A DNA stretch of 64,000 nucleotides from Robertkochia flava (GTDB taxonomy: Bacteria > Bacteroidota > Bacteroidia > Flavobacteriales > Flavobacteriaceae). The stretch spans positions 186,001-250,000 of the forward strand of contig NZ_JAINZT010000002.1 of NCBI RefSeq assembly GCF_020166515.1, in the 5' to 3' direction. The stretch's first letter is position 1; each line of letters opens with the position of its first letter. The notes below the pieces were generated by a model, which made no database searches, was not told the DNA's origin, and worked only from the letters and a program-made list of their open reading frames with translations. Positions 32,036 through 41,248 of the stretch are shown piece by piece. Position numbers and translations under genes: made by a program.

Positions 32036-33019
32036 CTATTCCATAATCAAACTCCCGAAATCTTCCTCAGTCACAGTCAGCAAACCCACTTTGGGTAGTC
32101 TCCGGGTGAGTTCACGCCAGTTTGAATCTTCTGCATAGATCTTCTGAAGCATGGCCGTAGCCGCTTCCACCTTTCCGTCATTGGCCAGGGTTATGGCTGT
32201 CCAGTACTGCATTTCAAGGTTGTCCGGAAACATATTCATAGCCGCGTTGTATTCTTTCATCGCATCATTCATGGCCCCTTTTTCCACATAAAGGTCGCCC
32301 CGGTTCATATGTTCGTATGCGCGATGTACCCTGAGCAATCGTTCCAATTCTTTAATGGGATCCTGATGATCATCTACCCTCAGATCTACCAACCGAGCAT
32401 TCCAGGGTTCTGCGGTGGCTTCCCCTTTTACTACCAGGAGGGCTGCCGATTGTTTTCCGCGAATATCACCTCCTGCTTCCTGGGCTGCCTGTAAAACGGC
32501 CACCATGCGTTCGGCCAGGGGCATTTCTGCATGGGCTTTCCACGCTTTCTCCATAGCCGCCACCACCCCGTCGGTAAGCATCATATTGGCCTGAACAGAG
32601 AAATTTTCTCCATTCGAGTGCCCCGCATGATCAATACATTTTTCACCGGTATAGGTGGCCACCCGGCCCTGGGTATCAAGCAAAGCCAGCTGCCGGAAAT
32701 CCCGGCCTTGATCGGCGGTGAGCAGCACGTCCATAGCTTCCTGCGGACTTTTCCCTTCCTTCATCAGGGCCAGTCCATTAGGCCCAAAGCTTTGGTTCAC
32801 GAACGACTGGGTTGCTACCACCCCAACTCCGGCCTCGCCCCAGACCACTACGGTACCAACAGAGAACCAATGGCTCTGAACAGCCACCGCCATCTCCCCC
32901 GTATTGGCATCACGGGCAACAATAGAAAAAGTATGCGCTAACGGATCGGCTGGTTTTTGTTGAGCACCAGACCAGTGGAAAGAAACAAACAATACGATCA
33001 GGGTAAGGCAATTTTTCAT
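32036..33019 (-). CDS. DUF1028 Ntn-hydrolase-like protein with C-terminal TPR region, secreted
   Basis: 327 residues; signal peptide 1-19 (HWSGAQ). Residues about 28-225 are DUF1028 (PF06267): 'HTFSIVARDANTGEMAVAVQSHWFSVG', 'GVGVVATQSFVNQSFGPNGLALM', 'GNxENFSVQANMM'-like blocks and 'WNARLVDLRVDDHQDPIKEL'. The C-terminal part (about 238-310) reads as tetratricopeptide-like repeats ('RGDLYVEKGAMNDAMKEYNAAMNMFP'). DUF1028 proteins are predicted Ntn-type amidohydrolases of unknown substrate. It starts 27 bp after the TlpA gene stop, so it is probably the last gene of the FecR-SusC-SusD-TlpA operon. Confidence 0.88.
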   Translation of the reverse strand: MKNCLTLIVLFVSFHWSGAQQKPADPLAHTFSIVARDANTGEMAVAVQSHWFSVGTVVVWGEAGVGVVATQSFVNQSFGPNGLALMKEGKSPQEAMDVLLTADQGRDFRQLALLDTQGRVATYTGEKCIDHAGHSNGENFSVQANMMLTDGVVAAMEKAWKAHAEMPLAERMVAVLQAAQEAGGDIRGKQSAALLVVKGEATAEPWNARLVDLRVDDHQDPIKELERLLRVHRAYEHMNRGDLYVEKGAMNDAMKEYNAAMNMFPDNLEMQYWTAITLANDGKVEAATAMLQKIYAEDSNWRELTRRLPKVGLLTVTEEDFGSLIME

Positions 33020-33046
33020 AGGAGTGTTGTTTTTGATATTCTAAAT

Positions 33047-34282
33047 TTAGTGAGAATCTGCCTGATGTTCCCTTGAAAATATCTCATCAATTTTTTTAAA
33101 GATCGCTTCTGATCCACCCTCAGAAACAGCCAAAATGACCCCCTCAGGACTTATAAGGAATTTCTTGGGCAGGGCAGTAACATTGTATGGGATCAAAAGG
33201 TCATTTTCGCCCTTTACCGAACGTAAGTGGGTCCAGTTATAATTATTCTCACTTATAAACTGCTGCCATATATCTTTTCCATCGCCACTATCTACACCCA
33301 CCACCTTGAAATTGCGGTCTGCAAATTCATCGGCATAGGCCTTGATCTTCGGCATTTCTGCCACACAAGGACCACACCAGGTCCCCCAGAAATGTATGAG
33401 TACATAATTGCCCCTAAGGTCATTCAGGGCAAAGGCCCTTTCGCTATTCGTCTCCGGGAGGGCAATGTCAGGAGCTTCATGTCCGACTACAGCTCCTTCA
33501 AGGGCCTCTAAACGTTGCGACAACTCCTGGTAAAAGCTAACCTTTGCAAGGGCAACACTATCTAATACTTCAAATAACATTTTCTCTTCTTCGGTACTGA
33601 ATTCCCGTCTCTCAAAAGCGTTCAGTAACACCAGGGCTGCAGCGGGCGAATTGTTATGATCCCTGATAAAATGCCGCCTTTTCTCCTTAACCATCTCAAA
33701 CAGCTTCATGGTGGTATCTCTAACGGCACCGTATTCCCGGGCACTCCCTTTTCGTTTATAAAAATCCTGTTTGATATTAACTATGGTATTTAATAGGGGG
33801 TAGGTCTCCCTTTTTAATATGCTAAGTTCTCCACTTACATCCTCCCCTGTTGCATAGACCTCCGCAAAATCGGTGATCCTGCCTTTCAGGTTTGTACGAC
33901 CTCCGGGGTACCCTATGAATTCGATCCAGGTAACAGGAGAAGGCAGGTATGATGATCTGGGATTGTCCGGTTCAAGATACTTCAGGGTTTGAGGTACCAA
34001 CAGGCGATAATATTTATGCTTCTTTATCTTGTCTGAGAAGGCGAACCTGCCATTCTTAACCCGAATAGTATCGCGTCTGATACCTTCCGGATAGGCGTCA
34101 TTGGTTTCTTTGTAAACAAGGTAGTCTGCATTTAGCCCTTTTATTTCTGCCGTCAACACAAATTGATCCGGATCGGACCCTGTGGCGGGAATTTCCTGAT
34201 TTCTGCAGGATACAACCCCGGTCAGGACCAAACAGCACGTCAGGAGCCAGATCAGGGTCAAAGATCGTTTTAAGGTCATCAT
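33047..34282 (-). CDS. TlpA-like thiol-disulfide oxidoreductase lipoprotein (copy 1)
   Basis: A 411-residue periplasmic lipoprotein (lipobox VVSC, Cys26). Residues about 40-150 are a DUF4369-like beta domain, about 150-265 a helical linker, about 270-405 a thioredoxin fold with WCGPC (Cys303, Cys306) and the cis-Pro segment 'TALPKKF'. It is clearly paralogous to the protein at 49489-50679 (shared 'FWGTWCGPCVxEMPKIKAY' and 'ENDxLIPYNV'). It starts 8 bp after the SusD stop, so it is co-expressed with the SusC/D pair. A role in reducing disulfides in imported substrate or in envelope redox is likely; the partner is unknown. Confidence 0.92.
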   Translation of the reverse strand: MMTLKRSLTLIWLLTCCLVLTGVVSCRNQEIPATGSDPDQFVLTAEIKGLNADYLVYKETNDAYPEGIRRDTIRVKNGRFAFSDKIKKHKYYRLLVPQTLKYLEPDNPRSSYLPSPVTWIEFIGYPGGRTNLKGRITDFAEVYATGEDVSGELSILKRETYPLLNTIVNIKQDFYKRKGSAREYGAVRDTTMKLFEMVKEKRRHFIRDHNNSPAAALVLLNAFERREFSTEEEKMLFEVLDSVALAKVSFYQELSQRLEALEGAVVGHEAPDIALPETNSERAFALNDLRGNYVLIHFWGTWCGPCVAEMPKIKAYADEFADRNFKVVGVDSGDGKDIWQQFISENNYNWTHLRSVKGENDLLIPYNVTALPKKFLISPEGVILAVSEGGSEAIFKKIDEIFSREHQADSH

Positions 34283-34290
34283 AGCTTAGG

Positions 34291-35688
34291 TTATAGATTA
34301 GGGTTGGTGTTTCTCACTTTTTTCGGTATGGCCAGGTAATACCCTTCTGATCCGGGTAACAGTACATAGGCAAAAGCATCCACCAGGCGGGTGTATGCAG
34401 GCACTTCTTCACCATAGGCGTGATAGCGTTTCTGATCCTGGAGGTTAAGGGTGGTGCCAACCAGTTCTTTCCGCCTTTCTTCCTTGATCATTTGCAGGGC
34501 TTCTGACTGTGCCGGCATATTAAACGGGCGTACATTCGCCAGCCGGTGCGCCTGTAATTGCTCAAGAAGCTGTATTCCCTGTTCTACCATTCCCTCACGA
34601 ACAAGGGCCTCTGCGGTAGTAAGCAGCACCCTTGGAACGGTTATACCGATATTCGTATCCATTTGGGAGATGGCCATGATATAATACGGACTCAGATCAT
34701 CGCCGAAAAGTGTTCGCTGTGTAGACCAGAAATACCACCTGCGATCATTGGGCTTATCATAGAGAGTTTCCAGTTCCGGATGGTATAATTGGTATTGAAA
34801 GGAATAATCAAAGCGGTGGTCTCTTGACCATATCACTGAACGGTTCGTAGTAGCAAAATACAGCTCTTCCTGATCAAGCCCCTGCCATTTATCGTCGCGA
34901 TCCCGGAGTTCTATCGCGTTGTAATCATACATAAAATCATAGCGCTCCAGGCACAGCTGTCCGTAGGTGGCTGCTTGCTCAAAATCTCCCAGGTAGAGAT
35001 AAACCTCTGCAAGCAGGCCGTAAACCCCTGCCAGCCCGGGTCTGAAATTGGCATTTTCTATTCTGACCTCGCGTTGGTCTCCCCAGAGTGTCAAAGCCAT
35101 ATGCAGGTCAGTAAGGATCTGTGCATAGACTTCCTGAACCGAGGATCTTGATAATTGTGCATCAATATCCACTTTAAGTGGCATGGGTATCCCGGGAAGC
35201 CCGGGGTTACCCGGATCAGGATGGGGGGCATACTCATTGAGCAGAAGAAAGAATTCCATCGCCCGCTGGGCAAGAGCTTCTCCCTTTAATATTTCCCGGT
35301 CACGCTCTGAATAATCGCCCGCAGCCGCCTCATCTATGACCTCTAAAACTTCATTGAAAATAAAAATATTATTGTAGCCTTTCAGGTAATCGGGGTCATC
35401 CTCAAATTCATCATAAAGCTCATGGTTCCATTGGTAGGCCCTTTCTTCTGAGGGGATGCCTCTTATACCGGCATAACTTCGGGCATCCATAAAGACATCC
35501 GGATCCATCAGGTCCAGGTTCAGGCAGCGGGAAAAAGAGACCGTCGGATTGTTAAGTACTCCGTTCAATTCTTCCAGGGTATTAGGGGTAAAGAGATTAC
35601 TTGGATTTTGATCTAAGAACTCTGAAGGGGTCTCACAAGCGGTGACACCAATTAAAAATCCGAATATACTTGCAGTGATCTTCTTCAT
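34291..35688 (-). CDS. SusD/RagB-family nutrient-binding lipoprotein (copy 1)
   Basis: 465 residues with lipobox VTAC (Cys18). 'EFLDQNPSNLFTP', 'YLKGYNNIFIFNEVLEVIDEA' and the C-terminal 'ERRKELVGTTLNLQDQKRYHAYGE' with 'YYLAIPKKVRNTNPNL' mark the RagB/SusD family and are shared with the SusD at 42267-43676. It starts 3 bp after the SusC stop and ends 8 bp before the TlpA gene. Together with SusC it forms the lidded TonB-driven importer of this operon. Confidence 0.94.
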   Translation of the reverse strand: MKKITASIFGFLIGVTACETPSEFLDQNPSNLFTPNTLEELNGVLNNPTVSFSRCLNLDLMDPDVFMDARSYAGIRGIPSEERAYQWNHELYDEFEDDPDYLKGYNNIFIFNEVLEVIDEAAAGDYSERDREILKGEALAQRAMEFFLLLNEYAPHPDPGNPGLPGIPMPLKVDIDAQLSRSSVQEVYAQILTDLHMALTLWGDQREVRIENANFRPGLAGVYGLLAEVYLYLGDFEQAATYGQLCLERYDFMYDYNAIELRDRDDKWQGLDQEELYFATTNRSVIWSRDHRFDYSFQYQLYHPELETLYDKPNDRRWYFWSTQRTLFGDDLSPYYIMAISQMDTNIGITVPRVLLTTAEALVREGMVEQGIQLLEQLQAHRLANVRPFNMPAQSEALQMIKEERRKELVGTTLNLQDQKRYHAYGEEVPAYTRLVDAFAYVLLPGSEGYYLAIPKKVRNTNPNL

Positions 35689-35691
35689 GCC

Positions 35692-38600
35692 TCAGAATTT
35701 AGCACGTATTCCCATTATTAATCTCGGCAGGTAGGTGTAGGCCTCCACTTGCGGGGCCAGTGGATCTACTCCCAATTCATTCTCTACCCAAAGAAAAGGA
35801 TTGGCCACCTGCAGGCTCAGTCTTAACTGATCAAGCGAGGGCATTTTAAGGGAAGTCCCCTTCAGGGTATAGCCCAGGATGATATCCTGAACCCGGATAA
35901 AACCGGCAGGATGGATCGTAAAATCAGACAAGCTCCAGACACGGTGACTCGGGTTGGTCGATGACAGGCTTTGAGCCTGTTGGGTATAAGGATTTATGCC
36001 GTTGTAAGGAATGGCCGGGACCATGGTAAATGCTTCATCCCCGGGTTTCTGCCACCTGCTGGCCCAGATCTCATGCATCCTTAAATTGGAGGTAGCAGAC
36101 CCTGTATTGTTTGCCACCCCAAATCCCGAGTTTGCGTAATTATAGGAATACCTGAATATATTACCGAACTGGTAGTTCATATTTACCGTAAGATCAAAGT
36201 TGCCAAACCTTAATCCGGAAGATATCCCTCCGTAATATTTGGGTTCCCTGTTACCTACATAGGCAAGAGCATCAAGCGTGAGGGGGTCACTCCATAATTG
36301 GGGTACGCCCTGGGCATTATAGATAAGCGGCTCTCCACTACTGCTGAGGCCCGCAAAACGGTAGGCAAACAAGCCATAAAGTGATCTCCCTTCAACAATA
36401 AACCCTCCGGAAGAAAGGTTGTCGGGAGTGGCATTGGCGTTTTCAAAGATCTTTACCGTGTTCTTATTATAATTAAAGTTGAAGCCTCCCGTCCATTCAA
36501 AACTGCCGGTATTTAACAAGATGGCCTGCATACTTATTTCATAGCCAAGGTTCTCTATAGAAGCGTAGTTAAGCAGGCCCTCACCAAATCCGTTGGTGGG
36601 GTCAAGCGGCCGCCGCCCCACTACATCGCGGCTGCGCTTGTAATAAAGGTCAACACTCCCTGTGAGATGGTCCTCAAGAAAGGAAAAGTCAGTTCCCAAA
36701 TTTCCGGTAAAGGTCTCTTCCCATTTCAGATCGGGATTTCCGGGTTCTATATAGTAATTATAACGGTAAAAATTTCCATAGCTGCGGGAGGCGGTGTTTG
36801 CGGTAGGCCGGGGAGAAAGGGAGTAGATGGTATTACCTCCTGTGCCTGCGGAGATCCGCATTTTTAAAAAATCGATCCAGTCCTCGTTTTCAAGAAAATT
36901 CTCCCGGCTCACGATCCATCCCGCACCTACCGACCACAGGGGCTTGTAGCGAAACTGCGGATCGTCAACGTAAATGTTTGCCTGGTCGAGTCGCAAACCC
37001 GCACTAAACAGGTATTTTTCTTTCCACTCATACCCTATGTTAGTAAAACCACTCACCAGGCGGTTATCTGAGGAGGAGAAAAAATCGAACTGATTTTCGC
37101 GATAAATGAAACGGTTACCCTGCCAGTCACTAAAATTCCCGTCGGTTATCCCTATAGCCTCCACACTGGTAAAGGCCCCTGAATTCCTGTCGTAACCCAG
37201 CTTGCGGTCCCTGGTGAATTGCCTGGAGCGACGCTGGTATTCAAACCCAACAAATGCCGTTAAATTATGCTCCCCCCAGGTATTTTCATAGTTGAGGGTA
37301 TTCCGAAAGGTCCAACCTTCATAGGCGTTGATATCCCGGGTATAATCTGCCCCCCTGGGAATCGCAAATTCACCCTCCTGAAAATAATCATAGATGAAAT
37401 TACGGTGAGAGGGCAGGGTCATCGATCTGTAATCCTTTTTATCATTTCGCCCTTTTTCAAACCGGAAGGCAGAGGTGAATTTCCAGTTATTAAGAAAGGT
37501 CACTCCCAGGCTAATATTACCTCTTACATCATAGGTGTCGGCAAAATGTTCTTTGTTCTGTTGTTCTTCCAGCCAGCTAAAACCATAACTCCCCCCGATC
37601 TCCTCCTCTCTTTGCCGGGATACCCAGGGATTCCAGTTCACATAATAAGACTGTGGGTTGCCCTGCTCATCGACCAATTGATCATAGGGCTGCATACGCT
37701 GCAGGGTGTTAATGGGGATGCCGTTTAATTCCATACGGCCAAGTGCTCCAAAAAGTCCGGTACTCAATCTAACCTGATCGGTGATAACCAATTCATTTTG
37801 CAAGGTGGCGGTTAACCTTTCCTGGCTGTTGCCCACCTCCTGTTCTAACCGGTCTACATAAGATAGCGAACCGAAAAACCCATAGCCTTCACCTCCTCCT
37901 CTGGCTGAGAAGTTCAGGGTCTGCGTAAAACGGTTTCTCAGTAAATAGCGTTCCCAATCCTTATTTACGTTGCGGTCTGCAAGCTCATCAAGAAAGCGTT
38001 GGAAGGTGGTATTCGACCACATGCCCCCGTCAGGCGCCAAACCCTGACGGTATACCTCAGCCAGGTGAAGGTCGTTCAGACTCCTGCCACGTTGCAGATA
38101 GTTCTCCAGGTCTACCCATCCTTTCTCCAAAAATTCAAGGTCCATGTCAAGCTCCTCCCGGGTACTTAACCAAGGTAAATTGTCGAGATCTGCTTTTTTA
38201 TCAATAGCCGTAAAGCTGGAAAACTCAATGTTAAGTCCTTCATTGAAACGTCCTCCCCGGGTTTCAATAACGATCACCCCATTTCCTGCTCCGGCCCCCC
38301 AAACAGAAGCCGAGGCAGCATCCTTTAAAACCGTGATACTTTCGATATCTTCTGCATTGATGGCGTTGAGGTTCTGCTGATCTACCAGGGGGAACCCATC
38401 TACGACCACAAGGGGGTTCGTAGCGCCCTGCAATATGGACGATTGTCCCCTGATCTGCAGGCTGCCGGTAACCGGGTTAAAACTTAAGCCGGGGACCTTT
38501 CCGTTGATGCGTTCCTGAATACCAAAGAACGGGCGCTCTTCCAGTGCTTCGCGGTCTACCGTTTCAAAAGATCCCGTAACCCTTTCAGCCTTTAATTCCT

Positions 38601-39231
38601 GGTAACCTGTAAGCACCACCTCTTCCAGCGGGTTGATCTTCTCTTCCAGGATCACCCGCATTCCCTGCTTGTTCTCCAGGCCTTCCAGGTCGATCTCTAC
38701 CGGGTGAAATCCCGGAAAACTAAAACTCAGTAAGGTATCGGTAACGGGGACACTTAGAAGAAAGTATCCGTTATTATCACTTTGGGTATATCCTCCGGAA
38801 TTCGAATAAATGGTGACTCCCGGAAGTGGAGAACGAAAATTATCGGTTACTACCCCACTAATATCGATGCGATCGGTAACAAGTCCGGGGGGGCGTGGCC
38901 TGGGGTCTGATACCGGGGGAGTACTACTGAGCAAGACCTGTTGGCCTATAAGCGTATAATAGATCCCCGAATCCCTGAACAGCATATCAAGGGCCTCATA
39001 GATCCCTGCATTTTCAAGGTCGATATCTACCCGGGCAGAAAGATCGATCTCCTCCGGGTTATAGGCAATATTATAGATCGTATTGAGCCGGATAGAATCT
39101 ACGGCCATTAAAAGTGTAATTCCTGAGGCCTTCAGCGAGATCTTCTCCTTCTTTTGCGCATGCACGACAGCCCCTGTGCAAAGCACAAAAACCAGGGTGC
39201 TTATATAGTTGATATAGCGCATTCCGATCAT
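35692..39231 (-). CDS. SusC/RagA-family TonB receptor with STN signalling domain
   Basis: 1179 residues. A signal peptide (ending VVHAQ, about 26) is followed by an STN domain (about 28-102; 'ISLKASGITLLMAVDSI', 'AGIYEALDMLFRDSGI'), a CarboxypepD_reg-like domain (about 120-205), a plug with 'NPLVVVDGFPLVDQQ' and 'DIESITVLKDAASASVWGAG', and the barrel. STN domains contact FecR-type anti-sigma factors, so this channel should also report ligand to the FecR at 39304 and the sigma factor at 40548. It has no AAGGGT-type promoter of its own in the 72-bp gap, so it is likely read from the FecR promoter. Confidence 0.95.
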   Translation of the reverse strand: MIGMRYINYISTLVFVLCTGAVVHAQKKEKISLKASGITLLMAVDSIRLNTIYNIAYNPEEIDLSARVDIDLENAGIYEALDMLFRDSGIYYTLIGQQVLLSSTPPVSDPRPRPPGLVTDRIDISGVVTDNFRSPLPGVTIYSNSGGYTQSDNNGYFLLSVPVTDTLLSFSFPGFHPVEIDLEGLENKQGMRVILEEKINPLEEVVLTGYQELKAERVTGSFETVDREALEERPFFGIQERINGKVPGLSFNPVTGSLQIRGQSSILQGATNPLVVVDGFPLVDQQNLNAINAEDIESITVLKDAASASVWGAGAGNGVIVIETRGGRFNEGLNIEFSSFTAIDKKADLDNLPWLSTREELDMDLEFLEKGWVDLENYLQRGRSLNDLHLAEVYRQGLAPDGGMWSNTTFQRFLDELADRNVNKDWERYLLRNRFTQTLNFSARGGGEGYGFFGSLSYVDRLEQEVGNSQERLTATLQNELVITDQVRLSTGLFGALGRMELNGIPINTLQRMQPYDQLVDEQGNPQSYYVNWNPWVSRQREEEIGGSYGFSWLEEQQNKEHFADTYDVRGNISLGVTFLNNWKFTSAFRFEKGRNDKKDYRSMTLPSHRNFIYDYFQEGEFAIPRGADYTRDINAYEGWTFRNTLNYENTWGEHNLTAFVGFEYQRRSRQFTRDRKLGYDRNSGAFTSVEAIGITDGNFSDWQGNRFIYRENQFDFFSSSDNRLVSGFTNIGYEWKEKYLFSAGLRLDQANIYVDDPQFRYKPLWSVGAGWIVSRENFLENEDWIDFLKMRISAGTGGNTIYSLSPRPTANTASRSYGNFYRYNYYIEPGNPDLKWEETFTGNLGTDFSFLEDHLTGSVDLYYKRSRDVVGRRPLDPTNGFGEGLLNYASIENLGYEISMQAILLNTGSFEWTGGFNFNYNKNTVKIFENANATPDNLSSGGFIVEGRSLYGLFAYRFAGLSSSGEPLIYNAQGVPQLWSDPLTLDALAYVGNREPKYYGGISSGLRFGNFDLTVNMNYQFGNIFRYSYNYANSGFGVANNTGSATSNLRMHEIWASRWQKPGDEAFTMVPAIPYNGINPYTQQAQSLSSTNPSHRVWSLSDFTIHPAGFIRVQDIILGYTLKGTSLKMPSLDQLRLSLQVANPFLWVENELGVDPLAPQVEAYTYLPRLIMGIRAKF

Positions 39232-39303
39232 ATGAGTTTTACATGCTCTCTAATTATAAGTTCTCCGGTAAGATCTGTTGATACAGAACAAGGGCGACCG
39301 TCA

Positions 39304-40437
39304 TTATTTCGATGAGGTCAGGAAAACGGTTCTGTCTTCGATCCTGTATTCCAGGTTATAAAGATTCTTCAGATAGTCCAGTACGGTTTCCAGCTGTTCC
39401 TTTTTAAAGGACCCTGCGATGGGTTTTTCCAATAATGCCGGATCATCAGTTCTAAAATTCACATTATATTGCCTTTCCAGCAGTAACAAAACCTCTCCCA
39501 GGGTATGATCATCAAAATTCAACACCTGGTTTCTCCAACCGAGATAGGCTTCAGGATCTACCGAAGCCGTTTCGATGATCGCCCGGTCATTAAATCGTTC
39601 CAGGCTACCCATCATTCCGGGGTTTAGTAAGGCTTCTGTTTCATGGTCATCATCGTATAAGCTTACTTTCCCTTCTACCAAAACCACTTCTGTGTGATCG
39701 TGTTCTTCATAGGCATTTACATTAAAGGCCGTGCCCAATACCTCAACATTAAGATCATAGGCATTGACTACGAAGGGGGCAGCCGGATCTGCCTTAACCT
39801 TAAAATAGGCCTCTCCTGCTATATTCACTTCCCGTTGTTCTCCGGGTTGAAAAACGTCAGGATAAATAAACTGTGACCCCGCATTAACCTCTATTACCGA
39901 AGCATCTGAGGTTTTTACGATCACCGTATTCCCAAAAGGCACAAAGAGCTGATGCATTTCAGTTAAGGATGCAGCATTATTAGACGCGTAAATCAATGAA
40001 TCTCCTGTAAAGCGTATAATGACCTCTCCGCGGGCATTGGTTACTTCCTGGATTTTATCGAGTATTATGGGTTTTGAATGATCACCGGGAATTAACAGAC
40101 TGTATTGGCTGCGCTGCCAATTATCTTCCCATGTTTTACCCTGGTCGTTCAGTAAAAGATAGGCTGAGACCGCGATCAATACCGCGATAACGGCAGCGTA
40201 TCTCCACCATTGCGGGTTAAGGGTTCTTACCGGAACCTGATCTTCCTGTATGGGTTTAAACACCGGAGGCCCGGCGGCATTTTGAGCCTCGATAAAACCA
40301 TGTCGCAAACGGTAATCCAGCTTGACATAATTTTTAAAGATCTCTTTATTTCCCGGCTCTTTCAGCCATAACAACAGCTCTGCTTCTTTCTCGGGAGGCA
40401 ATTCATTGGCCAGGTATTTTAATATAAGTTCTTCCAT
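39304..40437 (-). CDS. FecR-family anti-sigma factor
   Basis: I place the start at 40437 (MEELILKYLANELPPEKE). The frame is open to 40542, but the ECF-type promoter at 40462-40488 lies downstream of that upper Met, so the shorter protein of 377 residues is right. It has a cytoplasmic N-terminal anti-sigma region (about 1-75), one TM helix (about 77-96, WWRYAAVIAVLIAVSAYLLL), a FecR domain ('TSDASVIEVNAGSQFIYP', 'VNIAGEAYFKV') and a C-terminal DUF4974 domain ('LGEVLLLLERQYNVNF', 'ETVLDYLKNLYNLEY'). It is the usual middle partner of an STN-SusC and the divergent ECF sigma factor. Confidence 0.93.
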   Translation of the reverse strand: MEELILKYLANELPPEKEAELLLWLKEPGNKEIFKNYVKLDYRLRHGFIEAQNAAGPPVFKPIQEDQVPVRTLNPQWWRYAAVIAVLIAVSAYLLLNDQGKTWEDNWQRSQYSLLIPGDHSKPIILDKIQEVTNARGEVIIRFTGDSLIYASNNAASLTEMHQLFVPFGNTVIVKTSDASVIEVNAGSQFIYPDVFQPGEQREVNIAGEAYFKVKADPAAPFVVNAYDLNVEVLGTAFNVNAYEEHDHTEVVLVEGKVSLYDDDHETEALLNPGMMGSLERFNDRAIIETASVDPEAYLGWRNQVLNFDDHTLGEVLLLLERQYNVNFRTDDPALLEKPIAGSFKKEQLETVLDYLKNLYNLEYRIEDRTVFLTSSK

Positions 40438-40461
40438 CGGGTGGGTGTGCCTGCTACAGGC

Positions 40462-40488
40462 ATAACGAATAGGTTTACCTCCACCCTT
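40462..40488 (-). promoter_or_regulatory. ECF-type promoter P1 (FecR operon)
   Basis: On the minus strand TTAAGGGT is followed, after a spacer of exactly 15 nt counted from AAGGGT, by CGTTAT. AAGGGT is at 40488-40483 and CGTTAT at 40467-40462. The same motif and spacing occur at P2, P3 and P4. The predicted start of transcription near 40455 is about 18 bp before the FecR ATG. Confidence 0.8.
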
Positions 40489-40523
40489 AAATATAACCAA
40501 TTTTTTCTTTAAAAACTTTGGTT

Positions 40524-40531
40524 TACATTTG
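40524..40531 (+). promoter_or_regulatory. Primary-type -7 element TACATTTG before the ECF sigma gene
   Basis: A perfect TAnnTTTG match, 16 bp before the ATG at 40548. The sigma gene thus seems to be read by the housekeeping sigma factor while FecR opposite is read from the ECF-type motif. Confidence 0.6.
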
Positions 40532-40547
40532 TTGAAACTCAAGGTTA

Positions 40548-41132
40548 ATGAGCCGATTTAAAGCAGATTACACCACAGATCCTGATTCGCTTTTCAATAC
40601 ATATTACCAGGAATATTATACTCGCGTGGTAGCATTTTGCTGTACTTATACCCAGGATCAGGCCCAGGCCGAAGATATTACCCAACAAGCCTTTCTACGG
40701 CTCTGGAAGAAGCGCCATAAACTCCATAAGATCGAAGCTCCTTTGAGTTACCTGTTCACGCTCTCCAAGAACATTTTTATCGATGAATACCGAAGAAAGC
40801 GTAAAGCGAACGAGATCCTGGAAGAAATCAGGGAGACCGCCATTATCGAAGAAGCCACAGACCAGGAAGAACTGATCCGGGAACGATTTAATAAGGTAGC
40901 CGGGGAGATCGAAAACCTGCCTGAGAAATGCAGAAATATCGTCGTTATGAATAAACTGCAGGGGTACTCTTATCAGGAGATCTCTGAAGCCCTTGATATT
41001 TCAGTAAAAACAGTAGAATCGCAAATGCGTATTGCCTTTAAAAAATTGCGGGAAGCCTTTAAAGATGATGAGCTTTTCCTGTTCTTCCTTACCTTGTTTT
41101 GTCAACGCTCAAATACAAGATCTGTAGCCTGA
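40548..41132 (+). CDS. ECF sigma-70 family RNA polymerase sigma factor
   Basis: 194 residues. Region 2 is 'YYTRVVAFCCTYTQDQAQAEDITQQAFLRLWKK' and region 4 'LPEKCRNIVVMNKLQGYSYQEISEALDISVKTVESQMRIAFKKLRE', the Bacteroidota FecI/RpoE-like ECF type. It lacks the extra SnoaL or long C-terminal extensions. It is divergent from the FecR gene, which is followed by the STN-SusC gene, the standard three-part cell-surface signalling set. The AAGGGT-N15-CGTT promoters in this locus are its probable targets. Confidence 0.94.
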   Translation: MSRFKADYTTDPDSLFNTYYQEYYTRVVAFCCTYTQDQAQAEDITQQAFLRLWKKRHKLHKIEAPLSYLFTLSKNIFIDEYRRKRKANEILEEIRETAIIEEATDQEELIRERFNKVAGEIENLPEKCRNIVVMNKLQGYSYQEISEALDISVKTVESQMRIAFKKLREAFKDDELFLFFLTLFCQRSNTRSVA

Positions 41133-41183
41133 TCCGAAGGCCTGATAATTCTCCTGAGCGGAAAGGCAGATCCAAATGGTTTT

Positions 41184-41218
41184 TAAAAAAATAAGGACCC
41201 TGCGTTTCCGCAGGATCC
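41184..41218 (-). terminator. Intrinsic terminator of the second SusC/D operon
   Basis: Arms 41195-41204 (GGACCCTGCG) and 41209-41218 (CGCAGGATCC) with loop TTTC and one G-T pair. On the minus strand the hairpin is followed by TTATTTTTTT (41194-41184). It lies 31 bp past the lipoprotein gene stop at 41249. Confidence 0.85.
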
Positions 41219-41248
41219 TCATCAACTAAACCAAAAAACCAATGATTA

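Noticed and set aside
40438-40542. Longer start for FecR (ATG at 40542)
   Set aside because: It would lie upstream of the P1 promoter and encode a Cys/Lys-rich segment unlike FecR N-termini.
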